The position numbers and the translations under genes are program-made. A stretch of 24,806 nt of DNA, taken from HGM04593 sp045578665. GTDB lineage: Bacteria > Bacteroidota > Bacteroidia > Bacteroidales > Bacteroidaceae. This document shows positions 1 through 9,514 of the stretch, in pieces (position 1 is the stretch's first letter; each line of letters starts with the position of its first letter). Location of the stretch: contig JAZNKR010000145.1 of NCBI GenBank assembly GCA_045578665.1, positions 1-24,806 of the forward strand. The letters are read 5' to 3'. The notes under the pieces are model-generated. The model saw nothing but the letters and a program-made list of their open reading frames with translations. It was not told the origin of the DNA and made no database searches.

Positions 1-121
1 GACTGTTTGAGCGAGCGTAGCGAGTGAGTTCCGCAGCCCCAAAAGTCATCAGCTGAGGCTGCCGTTAAGAAAGCGCCCATGCGCAGAGTTTTTTGGTTCT
101 TTTTGTCGGCACAAAAAGAAC
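1..121. repeat. Hairpin-rich extragenic element
   Basis: This is non-coding DNA at the left edge. It contains the direct repeat GCGAG-CGTA-GCGAG (11-24), a short GCAGCC/GGCTGC inverted repeat (33-38 and 57-62), and a perfect 11-bp inverted repeat, GTTCTTTTTGT at 96-106 and ACAAAAAGAAC at 111-121, around a CGGC loop. The dense structure and lack of a reading frame suggest a dispersed extragenic repeat of the kind common in Bacteroidales, or the terminator of a gene off the left edge. Only one copy lies in this window, so repetitiveness is inferred. Bases 122-239 are AT-rich with nothing recognisable. Confidence 0.4.
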
Positions 122-239
122 GTAAACTTTGTTTAAATCAAGATAACTACAAACTGCCATTAAATAAATACTGTTTAGCCAAAAACAATTAGAAATTTTA
201 CCGGACACTAATAATATAGAAATCATGTCAAATACAACA

Positions 240-275
240 AATAAGGCCTACGCACGATAGTGCGTAAGCCTTATT
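240..275 (-). terminator. Terminator of the beta-galactosidase gene
   Basis: A 16-bp inverted repeat (240-255 and 260-275) with one G-U type mismatch and a GATA loop lies 20 nt past the minus-strand beta-galactosidase stop. On the minus strand the stem is followed by a T-rich stretch (TTATTTGTTGTATTTG), as in an intrinsic terminator. Confidence 0.75.
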
Positions 276-294
276 CTTTAATATAGTTATTGTT

Positions 295-3200
295 TTATCG
301 TCCTGCTGATGTAAGGCGCAGTTTATAGCTTTTCTGTTTCTTTGCGATGCGGTATTTTTCGATAGTGTCCACATCGTAGCCGCAACTTGCATTGCCGACA
401 CCTCTGACAGCTGCATCGAGGTGGAGAACAACATAGGGCGATTTTTCTGCTTGCCACAGGTGGTTCGCCTTCATGAGTGCGGCATCGGTGTAGCGGAGTG
501 CCGAGAATGAGCAGTCGCCGTCGAGCACCTTGATGTTTACACCCACACCGCGATCATTGGTGAGAGTGAGTTCGCGCAATCCTTCGCGGTTGCCGCAACT
601 TTGAGGTTTCACATACTTGCCTCCAATCTCATCCACGGTGGTATTGTATTGTCCTATCATTGTGCCGGCTTTGCGGTCGTTGTAGTTTTCCCACGGACCA
701 TATGCGTAGTAGTCTACATTGCTGTATTCGGGGTTGAGGTACGAAACGAGTCCGAGGCGGCGCAGTCTGTCGCTCTTGGGGTCGAATTCTGTTTCAATGT
801 CCATGTATCCTTTCACATGCAGAGTGTAAACAGTTGTGGTGCCACACAGCTTGCCGCCGCGTTTTACCGTTATCTGCATTGCCTCGCCTTTGTTGAGTTG
901 TGCGAAGGAAATCTCAGCGGTGGAGTCGTTTGCGGCATCGGTGTAGGGGTAGCGGTCGTTCTCTATCCATCTGTGGTTGTCGTAGACGAAGCTCTTGGCG
1001 CCATCTATGATGTTGCTGCCTCTGATGTTTAGGGCGGTGAGTGCGCCGTCGGTAGCATCCCACGATGCTGTGATGTTGCGACCCGATACGGTGATTGTGT
1101 TACCCGAATATGCAAGTTTCATCTCCTGTCTCTTCTCGGTCGATGCTGTTGTCCGGGCAATCATTTTCAGAAGTCTCTCTTCGAGGATTTTTCCACCGTC
1201 GGCTATGACGGTTGTCTCTGCAGGTGAATCTATCGCCTTTTCGCTTCTTCTTGCCTTGCGCTTGGCGATGGCAAACTGACAGCCTGTTTCAATGTGGCCT
1301 GCTTCGCACCAGCGTGTGGCATTGCGGCGCACAAGGAAGATGTTGAGCAACATTTCGTCCTTGTCGTATTTGAACTTGTTGTATTTGAGGTTGAGTGTAA
1401 GTGTCTCGCCTGGTTTGGTCGATGGCAACTCAATCTTTCTGTCCTTTACAGTGTAACCATTCTTCAACGATTGTGTCAGCAGTACAAATTCGTTGAGGTC
1501 GGTGAAGTCGTATTTGTTCAGTATCTCTACAGTTGCGTAGCCATGTTCGCGGTCGATGGATACCAGCTTGAAGTCTACGTAGTCGTATGCACCCTTCACC
1601 TCCTTGAGCTTAGGAGTCTCTTCGCGTGTGGCAGTAACGATGCCGTTTGAGCAGAAGTTGCCTTGGTGGGGACCGGGGTAGTCGTATCCTGTGTGGAGAC
1701 GTCCCTCGTATGTGCCGGCTTTTATCTCTGCCGGGTCGTATATTGCCTGGTCTACCCAGTCCCATATACAGCCTCCGGCTGTGGCATTGCTGGCTTCGAT
1801 TATCTCCCAATACTCGGTGAGGTTGCCGATGGCGTTACCCATGGAGTGGGCATATTCGCAGATGAACATCGGTTTGTCGAGGTTGCTGGTGTTTTCGCGC
1901 ATCCATGCCATTCCGGGGTACATTTTCGAGTACATGTCGCTGTAGTCACCTCCGCCGAAGGGACGTCCGTTGCCACGGGTACCTTCGTAGTGTACGGGGC
2001 GGTCGTCGAGGCGTTTGGCAGCTTCGTAGCAATATTTGAAGTTCTTGCCGTGTCCAGCTTCGTTACCGAGACTCCAGAATATTACACTCGGATGGTTCCT
2101 GTCGCGCAGTACCATGCGGTCTATTCTGTCAACGAACGAGGGTATCCACGAGGGCATGTTGCTTATCGACTGGTTGGCGTGGTCTTCGAGGTCGGCCTCG
2201 TCCATGCAGTAGAGTCCGTAGTAGTCGAACATTGCGTACATGCGTGCGGCGTTGGGGTAGTGCGAGGTGCGGATGGTGTTGATGTTGTTGCGTTTCATCA
2301 GCAATACATCTTCGAGCATCGATTCTGTGGGTACGGCGCGGCCGTAGAGGGGGTGTGAGTCATGACGGTTGACACCCTTGAACATTATGCGCTCGCCGTT
2401 GACGAGTATCTGCGAGTTTTTTATCTCTATGTGGCGGAAGCCGTAGTAGGTGGAGAATGCCATTTCGCATTTGCCGTCGGCTGAGCCGTCGCGCTGCTCG
2501 ATGTCCACTTTGTAGAGATTGGGATATTCGGCACTCCAACGCTGTACCTTTTCGAGTATGGGGATGCTGACACTGCATTTGGCCAGTGTATCATCAGCAG
2601 CGATAGGTCTGAGGGCTTCTGCTGCACCGACCGGTTTACCTTCGGGGTTATATACTTTTATTACATAGTATTTTTTTGCCTGTCTGCGGTCGCGGTTGTC
2701 AAATTCGAGTGCTACGTTCAGTTTTACCGACGCATCGGCATCGGATGGTGCGGACTGCAATCCCTCTGTTGTCAGACAGTGGTCGCGTACCCACACTTTG
2801 GGTACGTTGTAGAGATATACATCGCGGAAGATGCCGCTCATGCGGAACATGTCCTGACATTCGAGGTACGAGCCGTCGCTCCAGCGGAACACTTGAACAG
2901 CGAGGCGGTTATCTCCCTTGCGCAGATATTTTGTGAGGTCGAATTCGGCTACGTTGTTGGCACCCTGTGTGTATCCTACGAAATTGCCGTTGAGGTAGAT
3001 AAGGGCTGCGCTGTATATGCCGCCGAAATGTATGAATGTGCGTTTACCCTCCCAATTTTCGGGGATTGTGAATGTGCGCACGTATGAGCCTACGGGGTTA
3101 ATGCCGTAGTTCTTGCCGCCGTCGTTGTAGTAGGGGCGTGCCTTTATGAATGGAGGTGTGTTTGCATGGGGATATTCCACGTTGCAGTAGATGGGGCGGT

Positions 3201-4440
3201 CATATCCGTGCATTTCCCAGTTCGAGGGTACGGGTATTTCGTCCCATGAGGATACATCGAAGCTCTCCTTGTAGAATTCTGTGGGACGTTTCGAGGGTTC
3301 GTCGACGAGGTTGAACTTCCACATCCCGTTGAGCGACTGTACAAGTGAACTTTTTGTCTCTGTCCAGGGGGTGCGGTAGTATGCTGTGTCGGCGTGCATC
3401 TCCTCTGTGGTGCTGTAGGGCATATATGTGGCGTTGCCGCGCTCTTTGTTGATGGCGAATACTTTTTCGTCCTCCCACCACGGCTGTTCAATCTTGGGCT
3501 TTTCGACTGCGCTGAAGCGGAACCACGACTCTTTGCCGGCCTCCTCTTTTGCTACGCGGATGAGACGGTTGTCCTTTGCAGCGTAGACGTATGCGCTTTT
3601 TGCGGGGTTGGCAGATGCTATCTGATATACTCCGCTCTCGCCTTTTACGGGGATGAAGTTGAACTTGGCGTTGTTCCACACTCCCTGTTCGGCGGGCCAC
3701 TGGAGCAGATGCTTGATTGATGTGTTGCCGCCGCCGTCGTCGAAGTTCTGTGTGTAATATACTCCGCCGATGACACGTGTCGATGCGTCGGGCATTGTGA
3801 TGCTCCAGTATTGTCCGCGGTTGAGCTCGTCGCTCTTTTCGAGGCGGATGGCGGCGTTGTTCTCTGAATTGTCGCCGTTGCCGAGTACCATTGTGGCGTC
3901 TGTTGCCGATACTATGTGGTAGGCTTGTTCGGGATCGAATCCGGCTACATCGCTTTTTACTATTTCGAAGTGTGCAGCCTTGTCATTTTTAAGACCGCTT
4001 TTTGCTGCAAGCACAAGTGCCTCTTTGCCGGTGGCCCGAATTGCCATGTCGGGGCGGTTGGCTGCAACAAGCAGATAGGTGTTTGCTGCTACGGGTTCGA
4101 GTTTCCACAACTGCGACTCGTCGCTACCGTTATTTTCGGCAAGCGCTATCTTGCCGTCGCCCGTCGCATGGATGGCGAGGTTGTCAAAGGGGTTCATCAG
4201 TCGGTAACTGCCCGAAAGGTCGTTGATGTTCCACAGATGCGTAGATGTGCATTCGTCGGGATTGCTGAGCTTTACGCTTGCTCCGCTTTTGCTCTCGGAG
4301 TAGTTGACTACCGTCGAGGGGTATTTCTTCGAGCGTATGAGATAGAGTCCGCCTTTTTCGAAGAGAACCTCTGCATTTGTCGGCACTGTTCCGATGATGA
4401 GGGCTATCAATAGAGCCGAAATAGTGTTGGTGATTTTCAT
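295..4440 (-). CDS. Secreted GH2 beta-galactosidase with two N-terminal beta-trefoil-like modules
   Basis: This 1381-residue glycoside hydrolase family 2 enzyme is expected to release terminal beta-galactose from glycans in the periplasm or at the cell surface. A signal peptide covers residues 1-23. Residues 24-165 and 166-315 look like two ricin-type trefoils, with regularly spaced HLW, QLW, HFE and QYW, KFNF, WFRF motifs. The GH2 sugar-binding domain runs about 370-545 (SNWEMHGYDRPIY), the immunoglobulin-like domain about 550-670, and the TIM barrel about 675-940. The acid/base is Glu about 794 (LGNEAGHG) and the nucleophile Glu about 862 (FICEYAHSMGN); both are present. The C-terminus (about 1100-1370) resembles the beta-galactosidase small-chain domain (YGPWENYNDR). 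It is much longer than LacZ (about 1020) because of the lectin modules. No SusC/SusD pair adjoins it, so it is not in a visible polysaccharide utilisation locus. The substrate cannot be told from sequence. Confidence 0.93.
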   Translation of the reverse strand: MKITNTISALLIALIIGTVPTNAEVLFEKGGLYLIRSKKYPSTVVNYSESKSGASVKLSNPDECTSTHLWNINDLSGSYRLMNPFDNLAIHATGDGKIALAENNGSDESQLWKLEPVAANTYLLVAANRPDMAIRATGKEALVLAAKSGLKNDKAAHFEIVKSDVAGFDPEQAYHIVSATDATMVLGNGDNSENNAAIRLEKSDELNRGQYWSITMPDASTRVIGGVYYTQNFDDGGGNTSIKHLLQWPAEQGVWNNAKFNFIPVKGESGVYQIASANPAKSAYVYAAKDNRLIRVAKEEAGKESWFRFSAVEKPKIEQPWWEDEKVFAINKERGNATYMPYSTTEEMHADTAYYRTPWTETKSSLVQSLNGMWKFNLVDEPSKRPTEFYKESFDVSSWDEIPVPSNWEMHGYDRPIYCNVEYPHANTPPFIKARPYYNDGGKNYGINPVGSYVRTFTIPENWEGKRTFIHFGGIYSAALIYLNGNFVGYTQGANNVAEFDLTKYLRKGDNRLAVQVFRWSDGSYLECQDMFRMSGIFRDVYLYNVPKVWVRDHCLTTEGLQSAPSDADASVKLNVALEFDNRDRRQAKKYYVIKVYNPEGKPVGAAEALRPIAADDTLAKCSVSIPILEKVQRWSAEYPNLYKVDIEQRDGSADGKCEMAFSTYYGFRHIEIKNSQILVNGERIMFKGVNRHDSHPLYGRAVPTESMLEDVLLMKRNNINTIRTSHYPNAARMYAMFDYYGLYCMDEADLEDHANQSISNMPSWIPSFVDRIDRMVLRDRNHPSVIFWSLGNEAGHGKNFKYCYEAAKRLDDRPVHYEGTRGNGRPFGGGDYSDMYSKMYPGMAWMRENTSNLDKPMFICEYAHSMGNAIGNLTEYWEIIEASNATAGGCIWDWVDQAIYDPAEIKAGTYEGRLHTGYDYPGPHQGNFCSNGIVTATREETPKLKEVKGAYDYVDFKLVSIDREHGYATVEILNKYDFTDLNEFVLLTQSLKNGYTVKDRKIELPSTKPGETLTLNLKYNKFKYDKDEMLLNIFLVRRNATRWCEAGHIETGCQFAIAKRKARRSEKAIDSPAETTVIADGGKILEERLLKMIARTTASTEKRQEMKLAYSGNTITVSGRNITASWDATDGALTALNIRGSNIIDGAKSFVYDNHRWIENDRYPYTDAANDSTAEISFAQLNKGEAMQITVKRGGKLCGTTTVYTLHVKGYMDIETEFDPKSDRLRRLGLVSYLNPEYSNVDYYAYGPWENYNDRKAGTMIGQYNTTVDEIGGKYVKPQSCGNREGLRELTLTNDRGVGVNIKVLDGDCSFSALRYTDAALMKANHLWQAEKSPYVVLHLDAAVRGVGNASCGYDVDTIEKYRIAKKQKSYKLRLTSAGR

Positions 4441-4483
4441 ATCCGGATTGTTTTTATTGGTCTTCTGTTCTTTAAAAGAGACG

Positions 4484-4519
4484 ACGAGACTGTGTCAAAT
4501 GGTCTTGGCACAGTCTCGT
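4484..4519 (-). terminator. Hairpin terminator after nadC
   Basis: A perfect 11-bp inverted repeat (ACGAGACTGTG at 4484-4494, CACAGTCTCGT at 4509-4519) lies 35 nt downstream of the nadC stop and 43 nt upstream of the beta-galactosidase start, both on the minus strand. The minus-strand sequence after the stem is only moderately T-rich, so termination may be partial and allow readthrough into the beta-galactosidase gene. Confidence 0.6.
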
Positions 4520-4554
4520 TCTATCGGTTTTACCTGTTACTGTTTGCCGTGAAG

Positions 4555-5406
4555 TTATTTTACTGCCTTGAAGCTCATGTCGAGTCCCTTCACCGAGTGG
4601 GTGAGTGCACCTACCGAAATGAAGTCCACTCCGCAGAGTGCATAGTCGCGCAGGGTGTCGAATGTTATTCCGCCCGATGATTCTGTCTCGAAGCGTCCGC
4701 CTACCATTTCCACTGCCTTGCGTGTGGCTGTGGTGTCGAAGTTGTCGAACATTATGCGGTCTACTCCGCCGAGGTCGAGCACCTGTTGCAGTTCGTCGAA
4801 GTTGCGCACTTCAATCTCTATCTTCAGCTCTTTGCCCTTCTCCTTGCAATACTCTTTGGCACGCTCTATCGCCTGCTTTATTCCGCCTGCAAAGTCCACG
4901 TGGTTGTCTTTAAGCAGAATCATGTCGAAGAGACCTATTCTGTGGTTTACGCCGCCACCGATTTTCACAGCCTCTTTCTCCATTATTCTCATACCGGGTG
5001 TTGTCTTGCGTGTGTCGAGTACGCGTGTGTTTGTACCTTCGAGCTGTTTTACATATTTGCGTGTCATTGTGGCAATGCCGCTCATGCGCTGCATCACATT
5101 GAGCATCAGTCGTTCTGTCTGTAGCAGTGAACGCACCTTGCCCGATACGCGCATTGCAATGTCGCCCTTTTTCACCTCGGTGCCGTCTTCCATGAGCACC
5201 TCAACCTTCAGCTCCTTGTCGAAGTGTGCAAAGATGCGCTTTGCCATCTCTATACCTGCAAGCACACCATCCTCTTTGATGATGAGGATATTCTCGCCCA
5301 TTGCATCTTCGGGGATTGAAGAGAGTGTAGTGTGGTCGCCGTCGCCTATATCTTCTGCAAATGATAGTTCTATGAGTTTCTCGATAAGTTCTTCTTTTAC
5401 GTCCAT
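4555..5406 (-). CDS. nadC: Nicotinate-nucleotide pyrophosphorylase (carboxylating)
   Basis: This 283-residue protein is of normal length for NadC (quinolinate phosphoribosyltransferase). That enzyme converts quinolinate and PRPP to nicotinate mononucleotide, CO2 and pyrophosphate in de novo NAD synthesis in the cytoplasm. Family motifs are all visible: RVLDTRKTTPGMR in the PRPP/quinolinate site, MILLKDNH, IEIEVRNFDE, MFDNF, ESSGGI and the closing VDFISVGALTHS. No nadA or nadB adjoins it, so it appears to stand alone, 128 nt downstream of the ccsBA stop on the same strand. A weak -7-like box (TATCTTCG, minus strand, 5432-5439) could serve it. Confidence 0.95.
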   Translation of the reverse strand: MDVKEELIEKLIELSFAEDIGDGDHTTLSSIPEDAMGENILIIKEDGVLAGIEMAKRIFAHFDKELKVEVLMEDGTEVKKGDIAMRVSGKVRSLLQTERLMLNVMQRMSGIATMTRKYVKQLEGTNTRVLDTRKTTPGMRIMEKEAVKIGGGVNHRIGLFDMILLKDNHVDFAGGIKQAIERAKEYCKEKGKELKIEIEVRNFDELQQVLDLGGVDRIMFDNFDTTATRKAVEMVGGRFETESSGGITFDTLRDYALCGVDFISVGALTHSVKGLDMSFKAVK

Positions 5407-5534
5407 AGTAGTAAATTTATATAATTATGTGCGAAGATAATCAAAAAATCGAAAGTGTGTCCCATAAACCGGCTAAAATGTATACAAGGTGCTGTTTTTG
5501 GAGGTTAGATGGTATATCTCATCAAGTTTCTCCA

Positions 5535-7751
5535 CTATGCATAACCGTGCATGCCTCCAAGAACGAAGTTGACTCCGAAGTATGTTGTAAGTACAGTGAT
5601 GAAGGCAACGACACTGTACAGATGGAAATTGAGAGGCTTGCAGAACCATCGTAGCGATTGGGTGTGGAGGGCTGCCGAATAGACGAGCATTGTGATAAGC
5701 GCCCACACCTCCTTAGGGTCCCATCCCCAATAGCGTCCCCACGATACGTTTGCCCATATTGCGCCCATAAATATGCCAATGGTCAGCAGAAACAGTGCAG
5801 GGTAGAGCATCAGGCGGCTGATGAAGGCCAGGTTCTCAATCTTTTCCTCGGAGCCTTTGCTGCGCAGACAATTCAGAATCAATGCCGCAACTCCATTGAG
5901 CATCATGAATGCAAACAGCGTGTATGCCAGCATTATTACAACAACGTGTATGCTCAACAGCGGCGATTGCAGCACAGGCATCAGCTGTGTTATGCGGGGT
6001 GTGGACTCTCCCATCATTGCCACCATCATCGTCAGTCCGCAAATCAGATAGCCGAACGGCACAAAGAGACGGAAACGGTTGCCGATGACAAGTGTCAGAA
6101 GCAGACTGCACCATGCCATGAACTGCATGGTCTCGAATCCGTTGGAGAGCGGCAGATGACCGCCGATGAATCCCCGCAGTGCCATGCGCATAGTCAGATA
6201 GAGAAGCACAAGCGACAATCCTATCTGCAGCGCAGTACGCAATCCTCTCATCAGCCTGCCGCCTTTGCCATCATATAGCAGAGAAAATATGAAACAGATG
6301 ATACCTGTCGCTGTGCACGACATTGCCAGGATGCGGTTGATATTCGTGCTGTTGTATATCTTTTCGGCTTCGAAAATCAGTCCGGAGGGTATCTCTCCCG
6401 CAGCTTCGCGACGCTGATACATTTCTATCTTGTCGAGCAGCCTGCGTGTCTCTTCCCAATCGTTCCGGGCAATCTGTTCGGCTACCAGATTCATGCTGTT
6501 GCCAATGAAAAGCCACTGCTCGTAGGGCATTTCCTGAGGCAATTTATCCGACAGAGAGTACCAGATGACATTGCCTTCTACGCTCTCTTTGTATGGAAAT
6601 ATCTTCAGCAGGCTGCCGGTGCAAAGCATACTGACGAGATTGAACTTCTCGTTGGCACTCTCGGCATTGCGGCGCATGGACGCCTCGTCGGAGGAGAGAA
6701 GCGGTTCCAACTTGTATACGCCGGAGCCTATGAAGTCCGACAGTTTCGCGTATTTGCCTTCTATGCCCAATACGCGGCACACCTCTTCTCCTTTTATCTT
6801 TATCATAGGTTCATGTTTCCAATCGTCGTAGAAGAAGAACCATCCGGCGAGTACCTGTTCTGCTGTGAGTCCTTTGTAGGTTGTCTTTCCGTACAGTTTG
6901 GCAGTAAAATCGCGTGCCAATGTCTGCAAAGGGCAGATGCGGTCGTTGTAATAGACATGCAGGTTGCAGAGCGATTCTGCAACCTCTTTGGGCAATGTCT
7001 GCGGCGAGGCACTGACAGTCGAGGCGGATGCCACCGCTGCAATGACGAATACTCCTCTTCGCAGGGCGGGGTGTTGCAACAATCTCTTGAAAAGTGAACC
7101 ACGTTGGAAGAAGAATGCCAACATCGAAACAAACAGACAGAGATACCCTATGTAGGTAACGGCAATCCCCGTGGGGTCGTATGATACGGAAAGCGTGCTT
7201 CCCTTGCCGTCCTTGTCGTACCCCGACTGGTAGAAACGGTAACCGCGATATTTGAATATGTTGTTCATGGATATTATACCCGCCACACTCTCCTCGCCAT
7301 CGGACAGGGAGATGTGGCTCACATAGTCCATAGGTGCAAATGTGCCGTTGTAGTATTGCAGTTCGAAGCGTTGGAGCTGCAGTGAGAATGGAAACTGTGC
7401 CCGCTTGCCGTCAGCGAGTATGTATTGGTTTACAGCGCTGTCGTCTTCGCGCAGATGCACTCTACCTTGAATGCCGTATTTGTGTGTGAGAAAGGCTCCT
7501 GTTATTATCAAAAGGAACGAAATATGTATGGAGAAGGTAACTATCTGTTTGTATAGTCTTCGCCTCACTATGTAGAAAAATGCGAAATGTGCAGCCACAC
7601 CCCAGAGTGCCATCATCCACGGTGAACAATATATCACTTCCCCTGCAAAAGAGGTGCCGTATGCTTTTTCGACGATGGTGGCTGCCACCAATATAAGGGT
7701 TATGAGTGCAAAGAGCCCGAAGGCAAGGCGTTTCAGCAATTTATTCTTCAT
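5535..7751 (-). CDS. ccsBA: Fused System II cytochrome c assembly protein (ResB/CcsB plus CcsA)
   Basis: This 738-residue polytopic membrane protein should export haem and ligate it to CXXCH apocytochromes outside the inner membrane. Residues 1-230 are ResB-like, with a first helix at about 8-27, a conserved His in FSIHISFLL and a helix near 200-218. Residues about 250-480 form a large extracytoplasmic part. The C-terminal half (about 485-738) is CcsA-like, with multiple helices and the tryptophan-rich haem-handling motif WGRYWGWDPKEVWA. Candidate haem-ligand histidines are in LSIHVV, ALHTQ and the terminal GGMHGYA. CcsBA fusions are known in Bacteroidota and epsilonproteobacteria. It lies just downstream of a gene encoding a di-haem CXXCH protein, which it is likely to mature. 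A hairpin at 7781-7821 separates the two genes. Confidence 0.92.
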   Translation of the reverse strand: MKNKLLKRLAFGLFALITLILVAATIVEKAYGTSFAGEVIYCSPWMMALWGVAAHFAFFYIVRRRLYKQIVTFSIHISFLLIITGAFLTHKYGIQGRVHLREDDSAVNQYILADGKRAQFPFSLQLQRFELQYYNGTFAPMDYVSHISLSDGEESVAGIISMNNIFKYRGYRFYQSGYDKDGKGSTLSVSYDPTGIAVTYIGYLCLFVSMLAFFFQRGSLFKRLLQHPALRRGVFVIAAVASASTVSASPQTLPKEVAESLCNLHVYYNDRICPLQTLARDFTAKLYGKTTYKGLTAEQVLAGWFFFYDDWKHEPMIKIKGEEVCRVLGIEGKYAKLSDFIGSGVYKLEPLLSSDEASMRRNAESANEKFNLVSMLCTGSLLKIFPYKESVEGNVIWYSLSDKLPQEMPYEQWLFIGNSMNLVAEQIARNDWEETRRLLDKIEMYQRREAAGEIPSGLIFEAEKIYNSTNINRILAMSCTATGIICFIFSLLYDGKGGRLMRGLRTALQIGLSLVLLYLTMRMALRGFIGGHLPLSNGFETMQFMAWCSLLLTLVIGNRFRLFVPFGYLICGLTMMVAMMGESTPRITQLMPVLQSPLLSIHVVVIMLAYTLFAFMMLNGVAALILNCLRSKGSEEKIENLAFISRLMLYPALFLLTIGIFMGAIWANVSWGRYWGWDPKEVWALITMLVYSAALHTQSLRWFCKPLNFHLYSVVAFITVLTTYFGVNFVLGGMHGYA

Positions 7752-7780
7752 GGCAGATGATGCTCTTTTTTTTGATTAAA

Positions 7781-7821
7781 GCCGCTTTCAGTACTATACT
7801 GTGAACAGAACTGAAAGCGGC
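7781..7821 (-). terminator. Intercistronic hairpin between di-haem gene and ccsBA
   Basis: A perfect 12-bp inverted repeat (GCCGCTTTCAGT at 7781-7792, ACTGAAAGCGGC at 7810-7821) with a 17-nt loop lies in the 105-nt gap between the di-haem gene stop and the ccsBA start. No U-tract follows on the minus strand (the sequence is A-rich). It may be a partial terminator or a transcript-end stabiliser that lowers ccsBA expression relative to upstream genes. Confidence 0.6.
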
Positions 7822-7856
7822 ACGAACTTATTTATAGAACAGACTTTTATATGATA

Positions 7857-9494
7857 TTATATGGCATCGATGAATTTCACAACAGCATCGCGTTCCTCTT
7901 TGGTGAGTGCGCGGAACTCCTCCACGCTCTTGCGTGCATCGCTCTTGGCATTGCCATGCCACATGATGGCTTCCATTGTGGTGCGTGCGCGGCAGTCGTG
8001 CAGACGGTCGGCTGTTGTAGAGCCTGTAACCTTTTGGTGCAATCCGCGTCCCCACAAAGGTGTTGTGCGGCACCATCCTGTGCGTATGTCATTCTCCATG
8101 TGGAGCTTGTGCTGTACCATGTCGGTGTAGGGCCATATCTTCTGGTTGGGGTAGCGGGGCAACTCGTCGCCTTTGAAGAAGCGGGCAGGGTCGCGTACCT
8201 CGTCGTTACCTGTTGTCCACGAGGGACGGTGGCAGTAGGCACAACCGATCTCCTCGAAAAGTTCGCGACCTCTGAGCACATCGGCATCGTCGATGTTGCG
8301 TACTGCGGGGACTGCCAATCCGCGATGCCACACCATCAGGTCGGTGTACTCTTCGTCGGTAACTTCAACGGGAAGATTCTTGGAGGTGAGGTAGGCATAG
8401 ATGCGCTCTTCCATTGTGCCCTCCCAGAATTCGGGATACTCTTTGTTGGGGTCTACGGCGGCTATGTAATTTTCGAAACCTGCCTGCACCTCAGGGTCCT
8501 TTGACGAATAGAGCGCGTATGTGCCTGCCGCATCGAGGTAGTGGAAGCGACGGTCGCTGCGTGTGGCATTGGTGATGTTCCAGAATGCATTGGCGCCTGC
8601 ACCATCCTGCAACGGACCACGGCTCATGGCATATGTGTAGCGACGTATATACTTTGTTCCGTCACCGCCTTGTGCTGTGTTGGCGTAGTAGCTTTTCCAT
8701 TGGCCGTTCTCGAAGTATGCCTTGTTCAGACCGTTGGGCATAAAGCCATCCTGCTCCTGCTTCTTCCACTCTGCCACAATATCCTCGTCGGGTATTGCAT
8801 CCAGAAGACCTGTACCATAGATGCCGATGGTCGACTCCAGTTTCACGCCATAGTTGCCAAGTTGGTCATATCCCTGATTGTAGACATAGACTGCCTCCTG
8901 GGGCATTGATACCTCGGGATACTGCAATGAATATGTTTCTCCGTCGGGAAATTTGTTGCCCCACTCGTCGGTATAGTCCAACCAGCTGACAGTAATCTTG
9001 CTCTCGTCGACGGGAGCCTTGAAGGGTGCGACCGCATGGCTCTGAGGCATACCTGCCAACCAGGTTACATACCCCTCGGTATCCTTGTTGTAGACGACAA
9101 GAAGATTTCCGTTGCCAATCTCATTGGTATTGAACGCGCCGGCATCTATGCGTTTTCCATGACCGTATCCGGGGTGGCAGTGGATGCACGATGTGCGTAT
9201 GTATACGGGTCCCAAACCATGGCGCACACCCTCGTTGTTGCTCATGAATGGTTTCTCGAAGAGTGCTTCGCCGTTCTTGAACGACTGATACATCCCGGCA
9301 TTCTCGATGGATGCTGTGGGCTGTTCAAGTGCATTGAAAGTGGCAAGGTGGGTTGTTCCAAGTTCACCGCCGGCATAGTACCATTCGGGAAGATCTTTAG
9401 GCTCTGTTGCTGCAACAATGTTGTCCTCATCGCTGTCGCAGGATGCAACCCCGGCGCATATCATCGCAAGTGCCAGAAAATGAATCTTTTTCAT
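7857..9494 (-). CDS. Di-haem c-type lipoprotein of the thiol-oxidoreductase-like (DUF1111) family
   Basis: This 545-residue exported haem protein has a lipoprotein signal ending in GVAS-C19, followed by the acidic DSDEDN. Two CXXCH haem c sites are present: CIHCH at about 103-107 and CAYCH at about 418-422. The second sits in a C-terminal cytochrome-like domain with the usual GRELFEEIGCAYCH lead. The layout and the RTPPLWG-like stretch (CRTTPLWGRG) fit the di-haem oxidoreductase family, called thiol oxidoreductase on weak biochemical grounds. In other bacteria this family neighbours imelysin genes in iron-regulated clusters. Here imelysin is immediately upstream and ccsBA downstream. The role may be a periplasmic iron or thiol redox step; the substrate is unknown. 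Confidence 0.87.
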   Translation of the reverse strand: MKKIHFLALAMICAGVASCDSDEDNIVAATEPKDLPEWYYAGGELGTTHLATFNALEQPTASIENAGMYQSFKNGEALFEKPFMSNNEGVRHGLGPVYIRTSCIHCHPGYGHGKRIDAGAFNTNEIGNGNLLVVYNKDTEGYVTWLAGMPQSHAVAPFKAPVDESKITVSWLDYTDEWGNKFPDGETYSLQYPEVSMPQEAVYVYNQGYDQLGNYGVKLESTIGIYGTGLLDAIPDEDIVAEWKKQEQDGFMPNGLNKAYFENGQWKSYYANTAQGGDGTKYIRRYTYAMSRGPLQDGAGANAFWNITNATRSDRRFHYLDAAGTYALYSSKDPEVQAGFENYIAAVDPNKEYPEFWEGTMEERIYAYLTSKNLPVEVTDEEYTDLMVWHRGLAVPAVRNIDDADVLRGRELFEEIGCAYCHRPSWTTGNDEVRDPARFFKGDELPRYPNQKIWPYTDMVQHKLHMENDIRTGWCRTTPLWGRGLHQKVTGSTTADRLHDCRARTTMEAIMWHGNAKSDARKSVEEFRALTKEERDAVVKFIDAI

Positions 9495-9514
9495 AATATA
9501 TCTGTTTGTTTATA

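Noticed and set aside
1663..2358. Plus-strand 231-residue ORF opposite the beta-galactosidase
   Set aside because: It is antisense to the conserved GH2 barrel; its Val/Cys-rich translation has no domain and follows from the codon bias of the real gene.
4655..5440. Plus-strand 261-residue ORF opposite nadC
   Set aside because: Ser-rich low-complexity translation, fully antisense to a clear NadC.
7851..8504. Plus-strand 217-residue ORF opposite the di-haem gene
   Set aside because: Antisense to the CXXCH-containing frame, with no recognisable motif.
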